Assembly: GCF_028464145.1 (NCBI RefSeq)
Contig: NZ_JAQPCG010000003.1
Location: 434,001-498,000, forward strand
Length of the DNA stretch: 64,000 nucleotides
Direction: 5' to 3'
Source: Maribacter sp. PR1
Lineage (GTDB): Bacteria; Bacteroidota; Bacteroidia; Flavobacteriales; Flavobacteriaceae
This document shows positions 53,079-61,572 of the stretch, one piece after another; position 1 is the first letter of the stretch; every line of letters begins with the position of its first letter. The notes under the pieces were generated by a model. The model searched no databases. It saw nothing but the letters and a program-made list of their open reading frames with translations, and had not been told where the DNA came from. The position numbers and the translations under genes were made by a program.

Positions 53079-53879
53079 TTATTTGGACAATTTTAAAATT
53101 CTAATGGCTCCTCGCATCACAAAGGCAAATACAATACCGCCTATGACCAAATCGGGCCATTTACTGTCTAAAAAATAAACCAGCACCCCTGCCAGTATTA
53201 CCCCGCCGTTCACAATAATGTCGTTTGAGGTAAAGATGGCACTTGCCTGCATATGCGCTTCCTTGCTTTTGGCCTTGTTTATCAACCATAGGGAAACGAG
53301 GTTGCCGATAAGGGCGAAAATGGAAACGATAATCATCCATTGGAACAAAGGGGTTTCGCTACTACTCAAAAACCTTCTCACGACTTCCGAAAATCCCAGA
53401 AGGGCCAACGCCATCTGAAAATAGCCACTGAATTTCGCCACTTTCTTTTTTCTGGAAATAGCGCCGCCTACGGCAAAAAGGCTCAATGCGTACACAATGG
53501 AATCGGCCAGCATATCCAGTGAATCGGCAATTAGACCCATCGAGGAAGAAATCCAACCCGTGGTCATTTCGATAACGAAAAACCCAAAATTGATGTACAA
53601 GACCCACCAGAGTATCTTCTTTTGTTTGGTCTCGTCCTCGGAAATAGGTGTTTCCGCCTTCTCCGTTCCCAAGAGTTTTTCTCCCAGCTTCAATTCGCCC
53701 AGTGCCTTGTTTACTTCTTGGGCATTCCCCTGATGGTACACTTCCAACCTTCTATTCGGAATGTCAAAGTCCAAATATTTGATTTGAGGGTTTGACTCCA
53801 GTTTCATCCTTATCATCTGTTCTTCGGAAGGGCAATCCATTTGACTTACCTTAAAAGTGCTTTTATTTATATCGGACAT
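53079..53879 (-). CDS. Cation transporter: HMA-like domain plus CDF-type membrane half
   Basis: This is a 266-residue protein with an N-terminal soluble part (about 1-75). That part opens K-V-S-Q-M-D-C-P-S-E and looks like an HMA/metallochaperone fold with one Cys. A CDF-like membrane part with I-A-D-S-L-D-M-L-A-D and S-N-D-I-I-V-N follows. It lacks the usual C-terminal dimer domain. The metal is not determined. It is separated from the next CDF gene by 36 bp, on the same strand. Confidence 0.82.
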   Translation of the reverse strand: MSDINKSTFKVSQMDCPSEEQMIRMKLESNPQIKYLDFDIPNRRLEVYHQGNAQEVNKALGELKLGEKLLGTEKAETPISEDETKQKKILWWVLYINFGFFVIEMTTGWISSSMGLIADSLDMLADSIVYALSLFAVGGAISRKKKVAKFSGYFQMALALLGFSEVVRRFLSSSETPLFQWMIIVSIFALIGNLVSLWLINKAKSKEAHMQASAIFTSNDIIVNGGVILAGVLVYFLDSKWPDLVIGGIVFAFVMRGAIRILKLSK

Positions 53880-53926
53880 TTAAATAATCTGTATTAAATT
53901 CTACGGTTGGTGTTTTAAATCTTTAC

Positions 53927-54136
53927 TTATTTGTGGGATTCCATATATTTTTCCAAAATCGATTTTAAGCTTTCCAAATAATCGACGAACGAATTATAAG
54001 TCGGTTTTGCTTCATCATCTACGGAAATCGTTATGGGATTCTCATCCAAATACCGATAGAGTTCGGGATATTCTTGTTCTATCCTTACTGTCAATTCGTT
54101 GATTTCTTGGGTTAGCTTCTGAATTTTCTTCATCAT
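53927..54136 (-). CDS. Hypothetical helical protein (69 aa)
   Basis: This is a 69-residue soluble helical protein. It begins M-M-K-K-I-Q-K-L-T-Q-E-I-N-E-L and ends E-S-L-K-S-I-L-E-K-Y-M-E-S-H-K, with a P-E-L-Y-R-Y-L-D-E-N-P motif in between. No family is recognised, but similar short proteins accompany metal-resistance genes in Flavobacteriia (from memory, uncertain). It lies 47 bp upstream of the HMA-CDF gene and is probably in the same operon. Confidence 0.6.
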   Translation of the reverse strand: MMKKIQKLTQEINELTVRIEQEYPELYRYLDENPITISVDDEAKPTYNSFVDYLESLKSILEKYMESHK

Positions 54137-54170
54137 CTTATATTTTATATGGTATTACTTGCCCCAATAT

Positions 54171-54320
54171 TTATATATGCAATGCCCTATCTTCGGTAGC
54201 GGCCAGAAAGGCTTCCTTAAAGGTTTCTGAAAATGCGGGATGCCCATGCGGCATCCGTGCGATATCCTCTGCCGCTGCCCTGAATTCCATTATCGCCAAA
54301 ACACAAACCAATAATTGTTA
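54171..54320 (-). pseudogene. Relic: C-terminal end of Lpd/disulfide oxidoreductase
   Basis: The minus-strand frame encodes [24 protein letters not shown], then F-K-E-A-F-L-A and a stop. This matches the C-terminal interface of dihydrolipoyl dehydrogenase and mercuric-reductase-like enzymes (H-x-H-P-x-x-S-E with the conserved His). Only about 48 residues remain, and the rest of the enzyme is missing upstream, where a stop codon closes the frame near 54320. It is a gene remnant, which indicates past deletions in the island. The rest of the gap 54137-54424 holds no further gene. Confidence 0.6.
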
Positions 54321-54361
54321 TATCATATTTTTCTATAGTTGTATTTTTTTTGGTTAAATAA

Positions 54362-54422
54362 GGTGGAAGAACCTTGAACTTGACTCTTAGGCGCAAGGGT
54401 TCAAAGTTCTGGAACTCCCACC
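54362..54422. terminator. Long imperfect hairpin after fur gene
   Basis: Arms GGTGG...CCACC and AGAACCTTGAAC...GTTCAAAGTTCT pair over about 17 bp with small bulges and a loop of about 20 nt. It starts 2 bp after the stop of the minus-strand fur gene (54425). On that strand no clear T-run follows at once, so it may be a processed or Rho-independent-like terminator, or an RNA stability element. Confidence 0.45.
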
Positions 54423-54424
54423 TG

Positions 54425-54859
54425 TTATTTTTCCTTACATTTCACGCATATCCCTTTTAATACCAAGTTGACATCGTTTATTTTATAATCACTTGGTAAA
54501 TTTTCTTCCGGTATTTTATTTGGCAAACAGATTGTTTTCTTACATTCGGTACAATGAAAATGCAGATGTAAATCCGTACCGTATTTACTTTTTGTATTTT
54601 CATCAGAAATCGCAAATTTTGCTACGCCCGTACCATCATTAATCTGATGAATTAGTCCTTTATCCTCAAAAATCTTAAGGTTGCGATAAAAGGTCGTTCT
54701 GTTTGCTGTTTTATTGGTTTCGCTCTTTTCGGCAAAGACCTTTTTTAAATCGGAAAAGGACACGGCACTTTGCTTCCTCCTCAGATACCTGTATATCTTG
54801 GACCTCATTTGAGTAGGGCGAATACCGTGATTTGACAATATTTTTTCCGTTTTGGTCAT
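54425..54859 (-). CDS. Fur family transcriptional regulator
   Basis: This is a 144-residue Fur-type regulator. The N-terminal winged helix (about 1-85) precedes a metal-binding C-terminal domain with H-L-H-F-H-C-T-E-C (first zinc Cys pair) and G-I-C-V-K-C (second pair). It lies 37 bp downstream of the P1B-4-type ATPase gene on the same strand and may be co-transcribed with it. As with Fur/PerR and iron-exporting P1B-4 ATPases, it could regulate it. A second Fur-like gene is at 63038-63460. Confidence 0.92.
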   Translation of the reverse strand: MTKTEKILSNHGIRPTQMRSKIYRYLRRKQSAVSFSDLKKVFAEKSETNKTANRTTFYRNLKIFEDKGLIHQINDGTGVAKFAISDENTKSKYGTDLHLHFHCTECKKTICLPNKIPEENLPSDYKINDVNLVLKGICVKCKEK

Positions 54860-54896
54860 TTTAAGCTTGATTCAAAAGCAATCTCCTTTATTACAT

Positions 54897-56885
54897 TTAT
54901 TTCCTATAGGCGAGCAAGCTCAATGCATTGACCACCACTACCAACGTAGAGCCTTCGTGAACCGCCACGGCTATGCCGATACTTGCCCAGCTCATTATGG
55001 TCGCAGGGATTAAAAAGGCTACAACCCCCAAACTTACCCATAAGTTTTGCCTGATAATAGCTTTTGCTTTTCTGCTCAAACCAATGGCAAAGGGTAGGGT
55101 TTCCAGTTTATCGGCCATCAGCGCTATATCTGCTGTCTCTAAAGCCACGTCGCTTCCCGCTGCACCCATTGCAATACCAACGGTACTGTTTGCCATAGCA
55201 GGTGCATCATTAACACCATCGCCCACCATTGCCAGTTTATTTTCCTGTTCCGCAAGTTTTTTGATGGCCTCCACTTTTTCTTCGGGAAGCAGGCTTCCGC
55301 GTGCTTCGGTCAACCCGATTTCCTCGGCTACAGCGTCGGCCACTTTCTGGTTGTCGCCCGTAAGCATTATCATTTTCTTGATGCCTATTTCCTTTAGTTG
55401 GGCCAGGGTTTCCTTGGCTTTTTCCCGTGGGGTGTCCATCAGCCCGAGCATCCCTATAAATTCATCGCCCCTTTTTATTAGCATCGTGGTCTTTCCTTCC
55501 CCTTCAAGTGCTCTTACCTTTTCTGATACATCGCTGGGAACACCTTTATCAATATCCTCAAAAAGCTCAAGATTGCCTATGTAAATGGAATTCCCTTGAT
55601 AGTTTGCCTTTATGCCCTTGCCCTGTACGGCCTCCAAATCATCGGCATCCGGAATCTTGGTGTCCTTCCCAAGCCGCTCCATCCCATCCCTTACAACTGC
55701 CTTTGCCAGGGGATGGTCGCTCAGTTCCTCAACCGCAATAGCAATTTCCAACAGTTCATTTTTATCTATGTTGCCAAAACTTTCGACATCGGTAAGTTTT
55801 GGTTTTCCTTCGGTAAGTGTTCCCGTTTTGTCAAAAGCGAGAGCGGTAAGTACCCCTAAGTCTTCCAAGGGGCGACCGCCTTTTATCAAAACCCCGCCTC
55901 GTGCTGCTCTTGCCACACCACTCAATACAGCAGATGGCGTAGATATAGCCAAGGCACAAGGACTGGCTGCCACAAGTACCGCCAGGGAACGGTACAGGCT
56001 TTCATTCCACGTTTCATCAATGACCAGGAAAGCAAAATTCAATAGTATGACCAATAAGATTACCGATGGCACGTAGTACCGCTCAAACTTGTCGGTCAAT
56101 AATTGTGTGGGCGATTTTTGGTCCTGGGCCTCTTGAACCATAGTGACCAAGCGGTTGAGGGTAGAATCTTTTGCCTCTTTAATCACCTTTATTTCGAGGG
56201 TGTTGTTGCCATTGATGGTTCCTGAAAAAACACGGTTCTCGTCGGGAATATCGCTTTTTGCTGTATATTCCTTATCGGGATTTTCTATTGGTGTTTTGTC
56301 CACCGGAACGCTTTCCCCGGTAATGGGTGACTGGTCTATACTACTATTGCCCTTTACAATAACACCATCAGCAGATATTTTACTGTTGGGGCGTACCACG
56401 ATAGTATCACCTATCTGTAACTCTTCTATACCGACTTCAACGGTATCGTCATCCTTCTTTAATAGTGCGGTTTTAGGCGCAAGGTCTGTTAACGCTGCAA
56501 TGGACTTTTTTGCCTTGCCCATTGCGTAGTTTTCCAGTGCGTGACCCAGACTGAAAAGGAAGAGCAACAAGGCACCTTCTGCCCATTCGCCCAAATAGGC
56601 GGCTCCTGCAGCTGCGACCAGCATCAGGAAATCGATTTCAAATTCGCCTTTGGACACTTTGGTAATGGCCTCCTTTAGGGTAAAATAACCTCCAAAAAAA
56701 TAGGCTGCAATATAGAGCCCAAAAGGGATGTTAGCTGAAACCCCTGTATATTTTTCCAACAGGAAACCTGTAATTAGTGTGACCCCACTTAAAATTGCAA
56801 AATAGAGCTCCGTGTTTTTGCCGAAGATGCCGCCGTGGTCGTGATTGTGGCCATCGCCTTTGCTGTGTTTTTCCTTGTCTTTCAT
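54897..56885 (-). CDS. P1B-4-type heavy-metal ATPase (SPC motif)
   Basis: This is a 662-residue P-type ATPase with a short His-rich N terminus (H-N-H-D-H-G-G) and no HMA domain. The metal motif is SPCALAIS (about residue 307) in place of CPC. A later helix carries H-E-G-S-T (about 645), and together they mark the P1B-4 class (Co2+/Fe2+ exporters such as CoaT/CtpD/PfeT). DKTGT, S-D-H-P-L-A-K-A and GDGVNDAPAM are intact. The Fur-family gene beside it would fit iron or cobalt control. It is the most likely Fe/Co exporter of this window. Confidence 0.9.
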   Translation of the reverse strand: MKDKEKHSKGDGHNHDHGGIFGKNTELYFAILSGVTLITGFLLEKYTGVSANIPFGLYIAAYFFGGYFTLKEAITKVSKGEFEIDFLMLVAAAGAAYLGEWAEGALLLFLFSLGHALENYAMGKAKKSIAALTDLAPKTALLKKDDDTVEVGIEELQIGDTIVVRPNSKISADGVIVKGNSSIDQSPITGESVPVDKTPIENPDKEYTAKSDIPDENRVFSGTINGNNTLEIKVIKEAKDSTLNRLVTMVQEAQDQKSPTQLLTDKFERYYVPSVILLVILLNFAFLVIDETWNESLYRSLAVLVAASPCALAISTPSAVLSGVARAARGGVLIKGGRPLEDLGVLTALAFDKTGTLTEGKPKLTDVESFGNIDKNELLEIAIAVEELSDHPLAKAVVRDGMERLGKDTKIPDADDLEAVQGKGIKANYQGNSIYIGNLELFEDIDKGVPSDVSEKVRALEGEGKTTMLIKRGDEFIGMLGLMDTPREKAKETLAQLKEIGIKKMIMLTGDNQKVADAVAEEIGLTEARGSLLPEEKVEAIKKLAEQENKLAMVGDGVNDAPAMANSTVGIAMGAAGSDVALETADIALMADKLETLPFAIGLSRKAKAIIRQNLWVSLGVVAFLIPATIMSWASIGIAVAVHEGSTLVVVVNALSLLAYRK

Positions 56886-56964
56886 ATTATTAATGGTTTT
56901 GTTATTGTTAATTAAGATTTAATCCAGTTTTGGGCTTGTAATTTGTTAAAGGTTAACATTTTTG

Positions 56965-58899
56965 CTATTTCCAATTCATTTTTTGCAAACGTATTGCATT
57001 GAGAATGGCAACGAACGAAACACCTACATCGGCAAACACAGCCTCCCACATCGTAGCCAAACCGATGGCACCCAAAATGAGAAAAATCCCTTTTACCCCA
57101 AAAGCAAGACCAATATTTTGCCATACGATACGGCGTGTTGAGCGTCCAATTTGGATTCCTCGGGCCATCCTGCTCGGCTGGTCGGTCTGGATGATAACGT
57201 CTGCGGTCTCTATGGCCACATCGCTGCCCAAACCACCCATTGCAATACCCACATCACTGGCTGCAAGCACGGGTGCATCGTTGATGCCGTCGCCCATAAA
57301 TGCTACCGTGGATTCAGGTTGTTCCTTGAGCTTTTCGACCTCGTTGAGCTTATCTTCGGGTAGCAAGCCGCCTTTGGCCCAATCAATATTCAGTTCCTTG
57401 GCAACTTGTTGGGTTATGGAATCCTTGTCTCCTGAGAGCATTATGATTTTAGCTATTCCGGCCTCCCGAATCTGTTGAATGGTGTGATGTGCGTCTTCCT
57501 TAAGTTCATCGGCAATGGTCACATAGCCTGCGAATTTTCCATCGATGGCGACCATCACTATAGATTCGACTATCACATCGGTTTCAGGGGGAATATCAAC
57601 ACTATTGGAAGTCATCAATGCTTTGTTGCCGACCAAGACCTGCTTATGGTTGACCGTGCCTTTTAATCCCTTACCGGCAACTTCAGAAACTTCGGATGCC
57701 TTAAAATCAGTACCGTCCGCCTTGTATTCCAGAATTGCCTTTGCAATGGGGTGAGTAGATTGTTCTTCCATCGCCATCAGGTATTTCATAAATTCCACTT
57801 CCGCAAAAGCGGATGTATTTATCACTTCCTTAATCTTAAAGACCCCTTTGGTAACGGTTCCGGTTTTGTCCATCACCACAGTATTCACTTTGGTCATTGC
57901 ATCGAGAAAGGATGCACCTTTGAACAGGATTCCGTTGCGCGATGCCGCACCCAGACCGCCGAAATAGCCCAGTGGAATGGAAATGACCAAGGCACAAGGG
58001 CAGGAAATCACCAAGAAAATTAAAGCTCGGTATAGCCAATCCCTAAACACATATTCATCGACAAAAAAGTATGGTAACAAAGTGAGCGCGATAGCAAGGA
58101 AAACCACGATAGGCGTATAAATCCGTGCAAACTTCCTGATAAATAATTCGGTCTTCGATTTCCGGGCCGTGGCATTCTGTACCATCTCCAGAATACGGGC
58201 GATGGAACTGTCCTTGAATTTCTTGGTGGTTTCTACTTCGATGACACCGTCGAGATTGATGCTTCCCGCAAAGACTTTTTCGTTCTGTGTTATGGTGTCG
58301 GGTTTGCTTTCGCCAGTAATGGCAGCTGTATTGAGCGATGCTTTGTTTGATAACAGTTTGCCATCCAACGGGATTTTTTCGCCCACCCGTACCTGTATCT
58401 TCTCGCCAATATTGACCGTTTCGGGATTGACGGAAACGAAGTCCCCATTACGATAGACCAATGCCTCGTCCGGTCGTGCATCCAGAAGCGCCCTAATGTT
58501 TCCTTTGGCACGGTTTACGGCAGCATTTTGGAACAGTTCGCCCACGGCATAGAACAACATCACGGCAACACCCTCTGGATATTCGCCTATGGCAAATGCT
58601 CCCAAGGTTGCGATGGACATCAGGAAAAATTCTGTAAAGAAATCGCCATTTTTAATACTTTCCCATCCCTCCTTGATGACGGGAAAGCCAACAGGGATGT
58701 AAGCCACCGTGTACCACACAATCCTGACCCATCCCTTAAAGAAAGGAAAGGCATCGAAATAGTCAATGGCAATACCAACTATGAGCATCACAAAGCTGAA
58801 AATTGCCGGTAAATAGGTTTTGAGCTTTTTTTCGCTTGCTGAAATTACAGTGGACTGTTTCCCTTTTAGCTCCCGTAGCTGTAGTTTTTTCTTTTTCAT
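56965..58899 (-). CDS. Zn/Cd/Co-type heavy-metal P1B ATPase (copy B)
   Basis: This is a 644-residue P1B ATPase that closely matches copy A (47262-49226) from the first helix to the end. Both have CPCALVISIP (about residue 305 here), DKTGT, T-H-P-I-A-K-A and GDGINDAPVL. Its N terminus is basic (M-K-K-K-K-L-Q-L-R-E-L-K-G) rather than His-rich. It overlaps the upstream SpoIIAA-like gene by 4 bp. Two intact copies and a third relic (49490-49605) show repeated copying of this pump within the island. Confidence 0.93.
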   Translation of the reverse strand: MKKKKLQLRELKGKQSTVISASEKKLKTYLPAIFSFVMLIVGIAIDYFDAFPFFKGWVRIVWYTVAYIPVGFPVIKEGWESIKNGDFFTEFFLMSIATLGAFAIGEYPEGVAVMLFYAVGELFQNAAVNRAKGNIRALLDARPDEALVYRNGDFVSVNPETVNIGEKIQVRVGEKIPLDGKLLSNKASLNTAAITGESKPDTITQNEKVFAGSINLDGVIEVETTKKFKDSSIARILEMVQNATARKSKTELFIRKFARIYTPIVVFLAIALTLLPYFFVDEYVFRDWLYRALIFLVISCPCALVISIPLGYFGGLGAASRNGILFKGASFLDAMTKVNTVVMDKTGTVTKGVFKIKEVINTSAFAEVEFMKYLMAMEEQSTHPIAKAILEYKADGTDFKASEVSEVAGKGLKGTVNHKQVLVGNKALMTSNSVDIPPETDVIVESIVMVAIDGKFAGYVTIADELKEDAHHTIQQIREAGIAKIIMLSGDKDSITQQVAKELNIDWAKGGLLPEDKLNEVEKLKEQPESTVAFMGDGINDAPVLAASDVGIAMGGLGSDVAIETADVIIQTDQPSRMARGIQIGRSTRRIVWQNIGLAFGVKGIFLILGAIGLATMWEAVFADVGVSFVAILNAIRLQKMNWK

Positions 58900-59264
58900 C
58901 CTTTTGTTGAGACCCAGGTCATTGCCTGCTCTTTATTTTTAATATCAAAAAATTTAACTTCAGACTTTATGAAAAAATCAGTTGCCTTCGCGGCCCATTC
59001 CTGCCATTTTTTGTTGCCCACAAAAGCCATCTTGCCATAATCTCCCAAGTGTGCCGAATCAATCTTTAGGTCTTCCCAAAAGCCTTTAAGGGTATAGCCT
59101 TCAAAATCTTCCATTTCAAAATAGAAATCCACTTTATGGCCTTTTTCAATGATGTTGTGGATGAGCGGATGTATCTTTTCCATATCCTTTTCCGTAAGTT
59201 TTCCGCTGATTTTAGCGGCAACAAGGTTCTCTTGCTTTAAATTTAAGATCTGTAACATATTCAT
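58896..59264 (-). CDS. SpoIIAA-like (STAS fold) protein 1
   Basis: This is a 122-residue protein of the SpoIIAA-like family (PF11964 type). It has L-x-x-x-K-I-S-G-K-L-T at the start, D-F-Y-F-E-M-E-D-F-E-G-Y around residue 50, and F-V-G-N-K-K-W-Q-E-W-A. It is soluble, single domain, with no kinase motif. Two relatives lie at 61144-61503 and 62632-63003. Its 3' end overlaps copy B by 4 bp. The function is unknown; the family is linked to stress or membrane-associated regulation. Confidence 0.85.
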   Translation of the reverse strand: MNMLQILNLKQENLVAAKISGKLTEKDMEKIHPLIHNIIEKGHKVDFYFEMEDFEGYTLKGFWEDLKIDSAHLGDYGKMAFVGNKKWQEWAAKATDFFIKSEVKFFDIKNKEQAMTWVSTKG

Positions 59265-59359
59265 AAATTTTAAATTGTTCTATTGAAGCTTCGCCGTCAA
59301 GCTCAGCAAAGCAGCCCTCCAATCCGGCTATTAGCGTTAATTCAGGTTACACCTTATTA

Positions 59360-60250
59360 TTATAAAACGTAATATGTTTCAGGTTTCTTTTTCTCGGGGA
59401 TGTCATCATCACCTGTCATCTCCTTTAGATTAATTTCTATAGTTTGGGCCAAATCGGTCATTGGTGTGTCCATTGGGTTGTTTTCAAACGGATCCTGCAT
59501 TAAAATTGATGTTTTCTCAATGGCTATAAAGATGATAGGGATAGCGACGGTAAGCCCAATTTCCACAGAGAGGTAATTATCAGACAGGCCGAATGGAAGC
59601 ATTGTGGCAAATACATAAATGATGAGGTGGATCAACAGGCTATGTGCCTTGGGGAATACCGTGTTTTTAATCCTTTCGCATTTGCCCATTGAATCGCATA
59701 ACCTAGCGATTGTACTATCTATCTGTACTTGCTGATAGTCGTTCACTTGGTTTTCCTTTTTTGCAATTGCCAATGCTTCTGAATGCTTTAATAGTATAGC
59801 ATTGGGAACATTTTGGTCATTAATGTCCTGAATTTTTAAATAGCCAGCTACCTTAGGGGAAAAGTCCACTTTCCTTAAGGACTCACCCAGTGCATAGCAC
59901 CACACAATTTGTCGTAAAACTATTTCTTTAATCCTAAATTCATACTGACTATCCTGCCGGTCATAAAAGGTTATGCCCTGTCGTACCAAAGTACGAGAGT
60001 CGTTGACAATGGCGCCCCAAATAATACGGGCTTCCCACCAGCGTTCATAGGCTTGATTGGTCCTGAAACCTAACAGTAGTGCCACAGCAGTCCCGAAAAC
60101 CCCTGTAACGGCTATAGGTATCGAAATTTTACTTAGAAAACCGAATTGGTCTAAAATACCCATAGTTATGGCATAAAACACAATAAATAAAATGTCATAT
60201 TTAATATATTTAAGAAAGGACCAGATGGATATCCGTTTATTTAAGAGCAT
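59360..60250 (-). CDS. Bestrophin-like anion channel family protein
   Basis: This is a 296-residue bestrophin/UPF0187 protein with four hydrophobic helices. Signature segments are L-L-G-F-R-T-N-Q-A-Y-E-R-W-W-E-A-R and, near the end, M-Q-D-P-F-E-N-N-P-M-D-T-P. These bacterial proteins form pentameric channels for anions or, as in KpBest, for cations. Its use here is unknown but may relate to ion balance under metal stress. It lies 15 bp downstream of a YceI gene. Confidence 0.9.
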   Translation of the reverse strand: MLLNKRISIWSFLKYIKYDILFIVFYAITMGILDQFGFLSKISIPIAVTGVFGTAVALLLGFRTNQAYERWWEARIIWGAIVNDSRTLVRQGITFYDRQDSQYEFRIKEIVLRQIVWCYALGESLRKVDFSPKVAGYLKIQDINDQNVPNAILLKHSEALAIAKKENQVNDYQQVQIDSTIARLCDSMGKCERIKNTVFPKAHSLLIHLIIYVFATMLPFGLSDNYLSVEIGLTVAIPIIFIAIEKTSILMQDPFENNPMDTPMTDLAQTIEINLKEMTGDDDIPEKKKPETYYVL

Positions 60251-60265
60251 TTTTTATTTGTTAAA

Positions 60266-60808
60266 TTACTGGTTGTCCAATTTTAAAACCATTTGTGCAA
60301 ACTGCACTTCTATGGTATCATCTATACCTTTTATGATGGAATCCAAGCCTGTATCAGCCACCAAAACCTGTCCTCTGGCACTTATCAAACACGACATACT
60401 TACGCCTTGTTCAATATGTGTAATGGTTGCTTTAAATTGTGATTTAAAGGCTTTTCCTTGATAAGTAACATCTATCAGCCAATTAAAGTCGATAGGGTCG
60501 TGCCGTTTTGACAAAAAATCAACAGAAGGCACCGTACCGGTAAACCGAAGCATTAAGGGGTCTTCCTCCCCTGCCAGCATAGCTTTGATTTCAGGGTTGT
60601 TGGTCGATAGCGTTTTAAGGTCGAGTACCCCACTGACCACTTTGGAATCATAGTCGAGATATAAGGCCAGTTTGTGGCTTTCTGCCTTAAAGGGTACACT
60701 ATCGACCCTTGCCATCATCTCAACGTGGCCTTCTTCGGTCCTGTAAATTTTTTGGGCGTTCGCATTGAGAATACCAAAAAATAGAATTATCAATATATAG
60801 TACTTCAT
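60266..60808 (-). CDS. YceI family secreted protein
   Basis: This is a 180-residue protein with a signal peptide (MKYYILIILFFGILNANA) and then a YceI-type beta-barrel lipid-binding fold (lipocalin-like). V-S-G-V-L-D-L-K-T-L and the F-T-G-T-V-P-S strands are visible. YceI proteins bind polyisoprenoid-type lipids and are stress induced. It precedes the bestrophin gene by 15 bp and follows a zinc-ribbon gene by 6 bp, all on the minus strand. Confidence 0.87.
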   Translation of the reverse strand: MKYYILIILFFGILNANAQKIYRTEEGHVEMMARVDSVPFKAESHKLALYLDYDSKVVSGVLDLKTLSTNNPEIKAMLAGEEDPLMLRFTGTVPSVDFLSKRHDPIDFNWLIDVTYQGKAFKSQFKATITHIEQGVSMSCLISARGQVLVADTGLDSIIKGIDDTIEVQFAQMVLKLDNQ

Positions 60809-60814
60809 CGGTTG

Positions 60815-61093
60815 TTATTTATTGATGCGTTCAGTACCGCAATTAGGACAAAATTTTGCTTCGACTGGCACACTCTCGTTACAATTGCTGCAGTTGGACT
60901 TGCCTAAAGGTGAACCGCACTTTTTACAAAAGGCTGCATTTTCATCATTTTTCTCACCACAGGCTGTGCAACGAATCATAACCTTTGCATCTGAACTATC
61001 TTCCCTATAGCCATAACCGCGTTTATTGTGATGCCCACGGGAATGATGGCCTCCGTTTTGAAAGCCTCGAAATAAATGTTTTAAAAATCCCAT
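60815..61093 (-). CDS. Zinc-ribbon protein
   Basis: This is a 92-residue soluble protein. The N-terminal third is basic and rich in Gly and His (G-G-H-H-S-R-G-H-H-N-K). The rest carries two zinc-ribbon units: C-T-A-C-G/C-K-K-C-G and C-S-N-C/C-P-N-C-G. No enzymatic domain follows. It may act as a nucleic-acid or metal binding adaptor. Confidence 0.8.
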   Translation of the reverse strand: MGFLKHLFRGFQNGGHHSRGHHNKRGYGYREDSSDAKVMIRCTACGEKNDENAAFCKKCGSPLGKSNCSNCNESVPVEAKFCPNCGTERINK

Positions 61094-61143
61094 ATCAATA
61101 TATCTTTTAGTTTATTCTTTTATTAACCAGCCAATACCTGTCA

Positions 61144-61503
61144 TCAGTCACTTTCAATCCATATTTTGGCTTCCTGTTTTTGGTCTGAACCAAAATATTT
61201 GATTTCGGCATTGCAAAATGGTTTCATAAATTGGGTGGCCCACTTTCGCCACTTTTTTTCGCCGACCAATGCTATTTTTTCATACTCCTTTTCGTGGTCA
61301 ACATCTTTAGAGAAATCTTTCCATAGCCCATCTATATGCCAGCCTTGAAAATCGTTCATCTCAAAATACCACCGAACCTTTAATCCTTTTTCAAGAATAC
61401 TATGGATAAGCGGATGTATTTTTTCAAAGTCGTACTGGTTGAGTTTACCGCTAGCCTTTGTGGTAACCACATTTTCGCTCTTTATGTCTGTAATCTGTAA
61501 CAT
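61144..61503 (-). CDS. SpoIIAA-like (STAS fold) protein 2
   Basis: This is a 119-residue relative of the protein at 58896-59264. Shared motifs are the G-K-L-N-Q-Y-D-F-E-K-I-H-P-L-I-H segment, W-Y-F-E-M-N-D-F-Q-G-W and L-V-G-E-K-K-W-R-K-W. It is probably a tandem-type paralogue. It has the same fold, no membrane span, and unknown function. Confidence 0.85.
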   Translation of the reverse strand: MLQITDIKSENVVTTKASGKLNQYDFEKIHPLIHSILEKGLKVRWYFEMNDFQGWHIDGLWKDFSKDVDHEKEYEKIALVGEKKWRKWATQFMKPFCNAEIKYFGSDQKQEAKIWIESD

Positions 61504-61572
61504 CTTTTAAAATTAATATTATTATTAGTGCATTGTAAGTGCAAATATCCATTGGCTTTACACTTACTTTTT

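Noticed and set aside
54973-55584. 203-codon + strand frame opposite the P1B-4 ATPase
   Set aside because: It is a shadow of the ATPase, Ser-rich without any domain.
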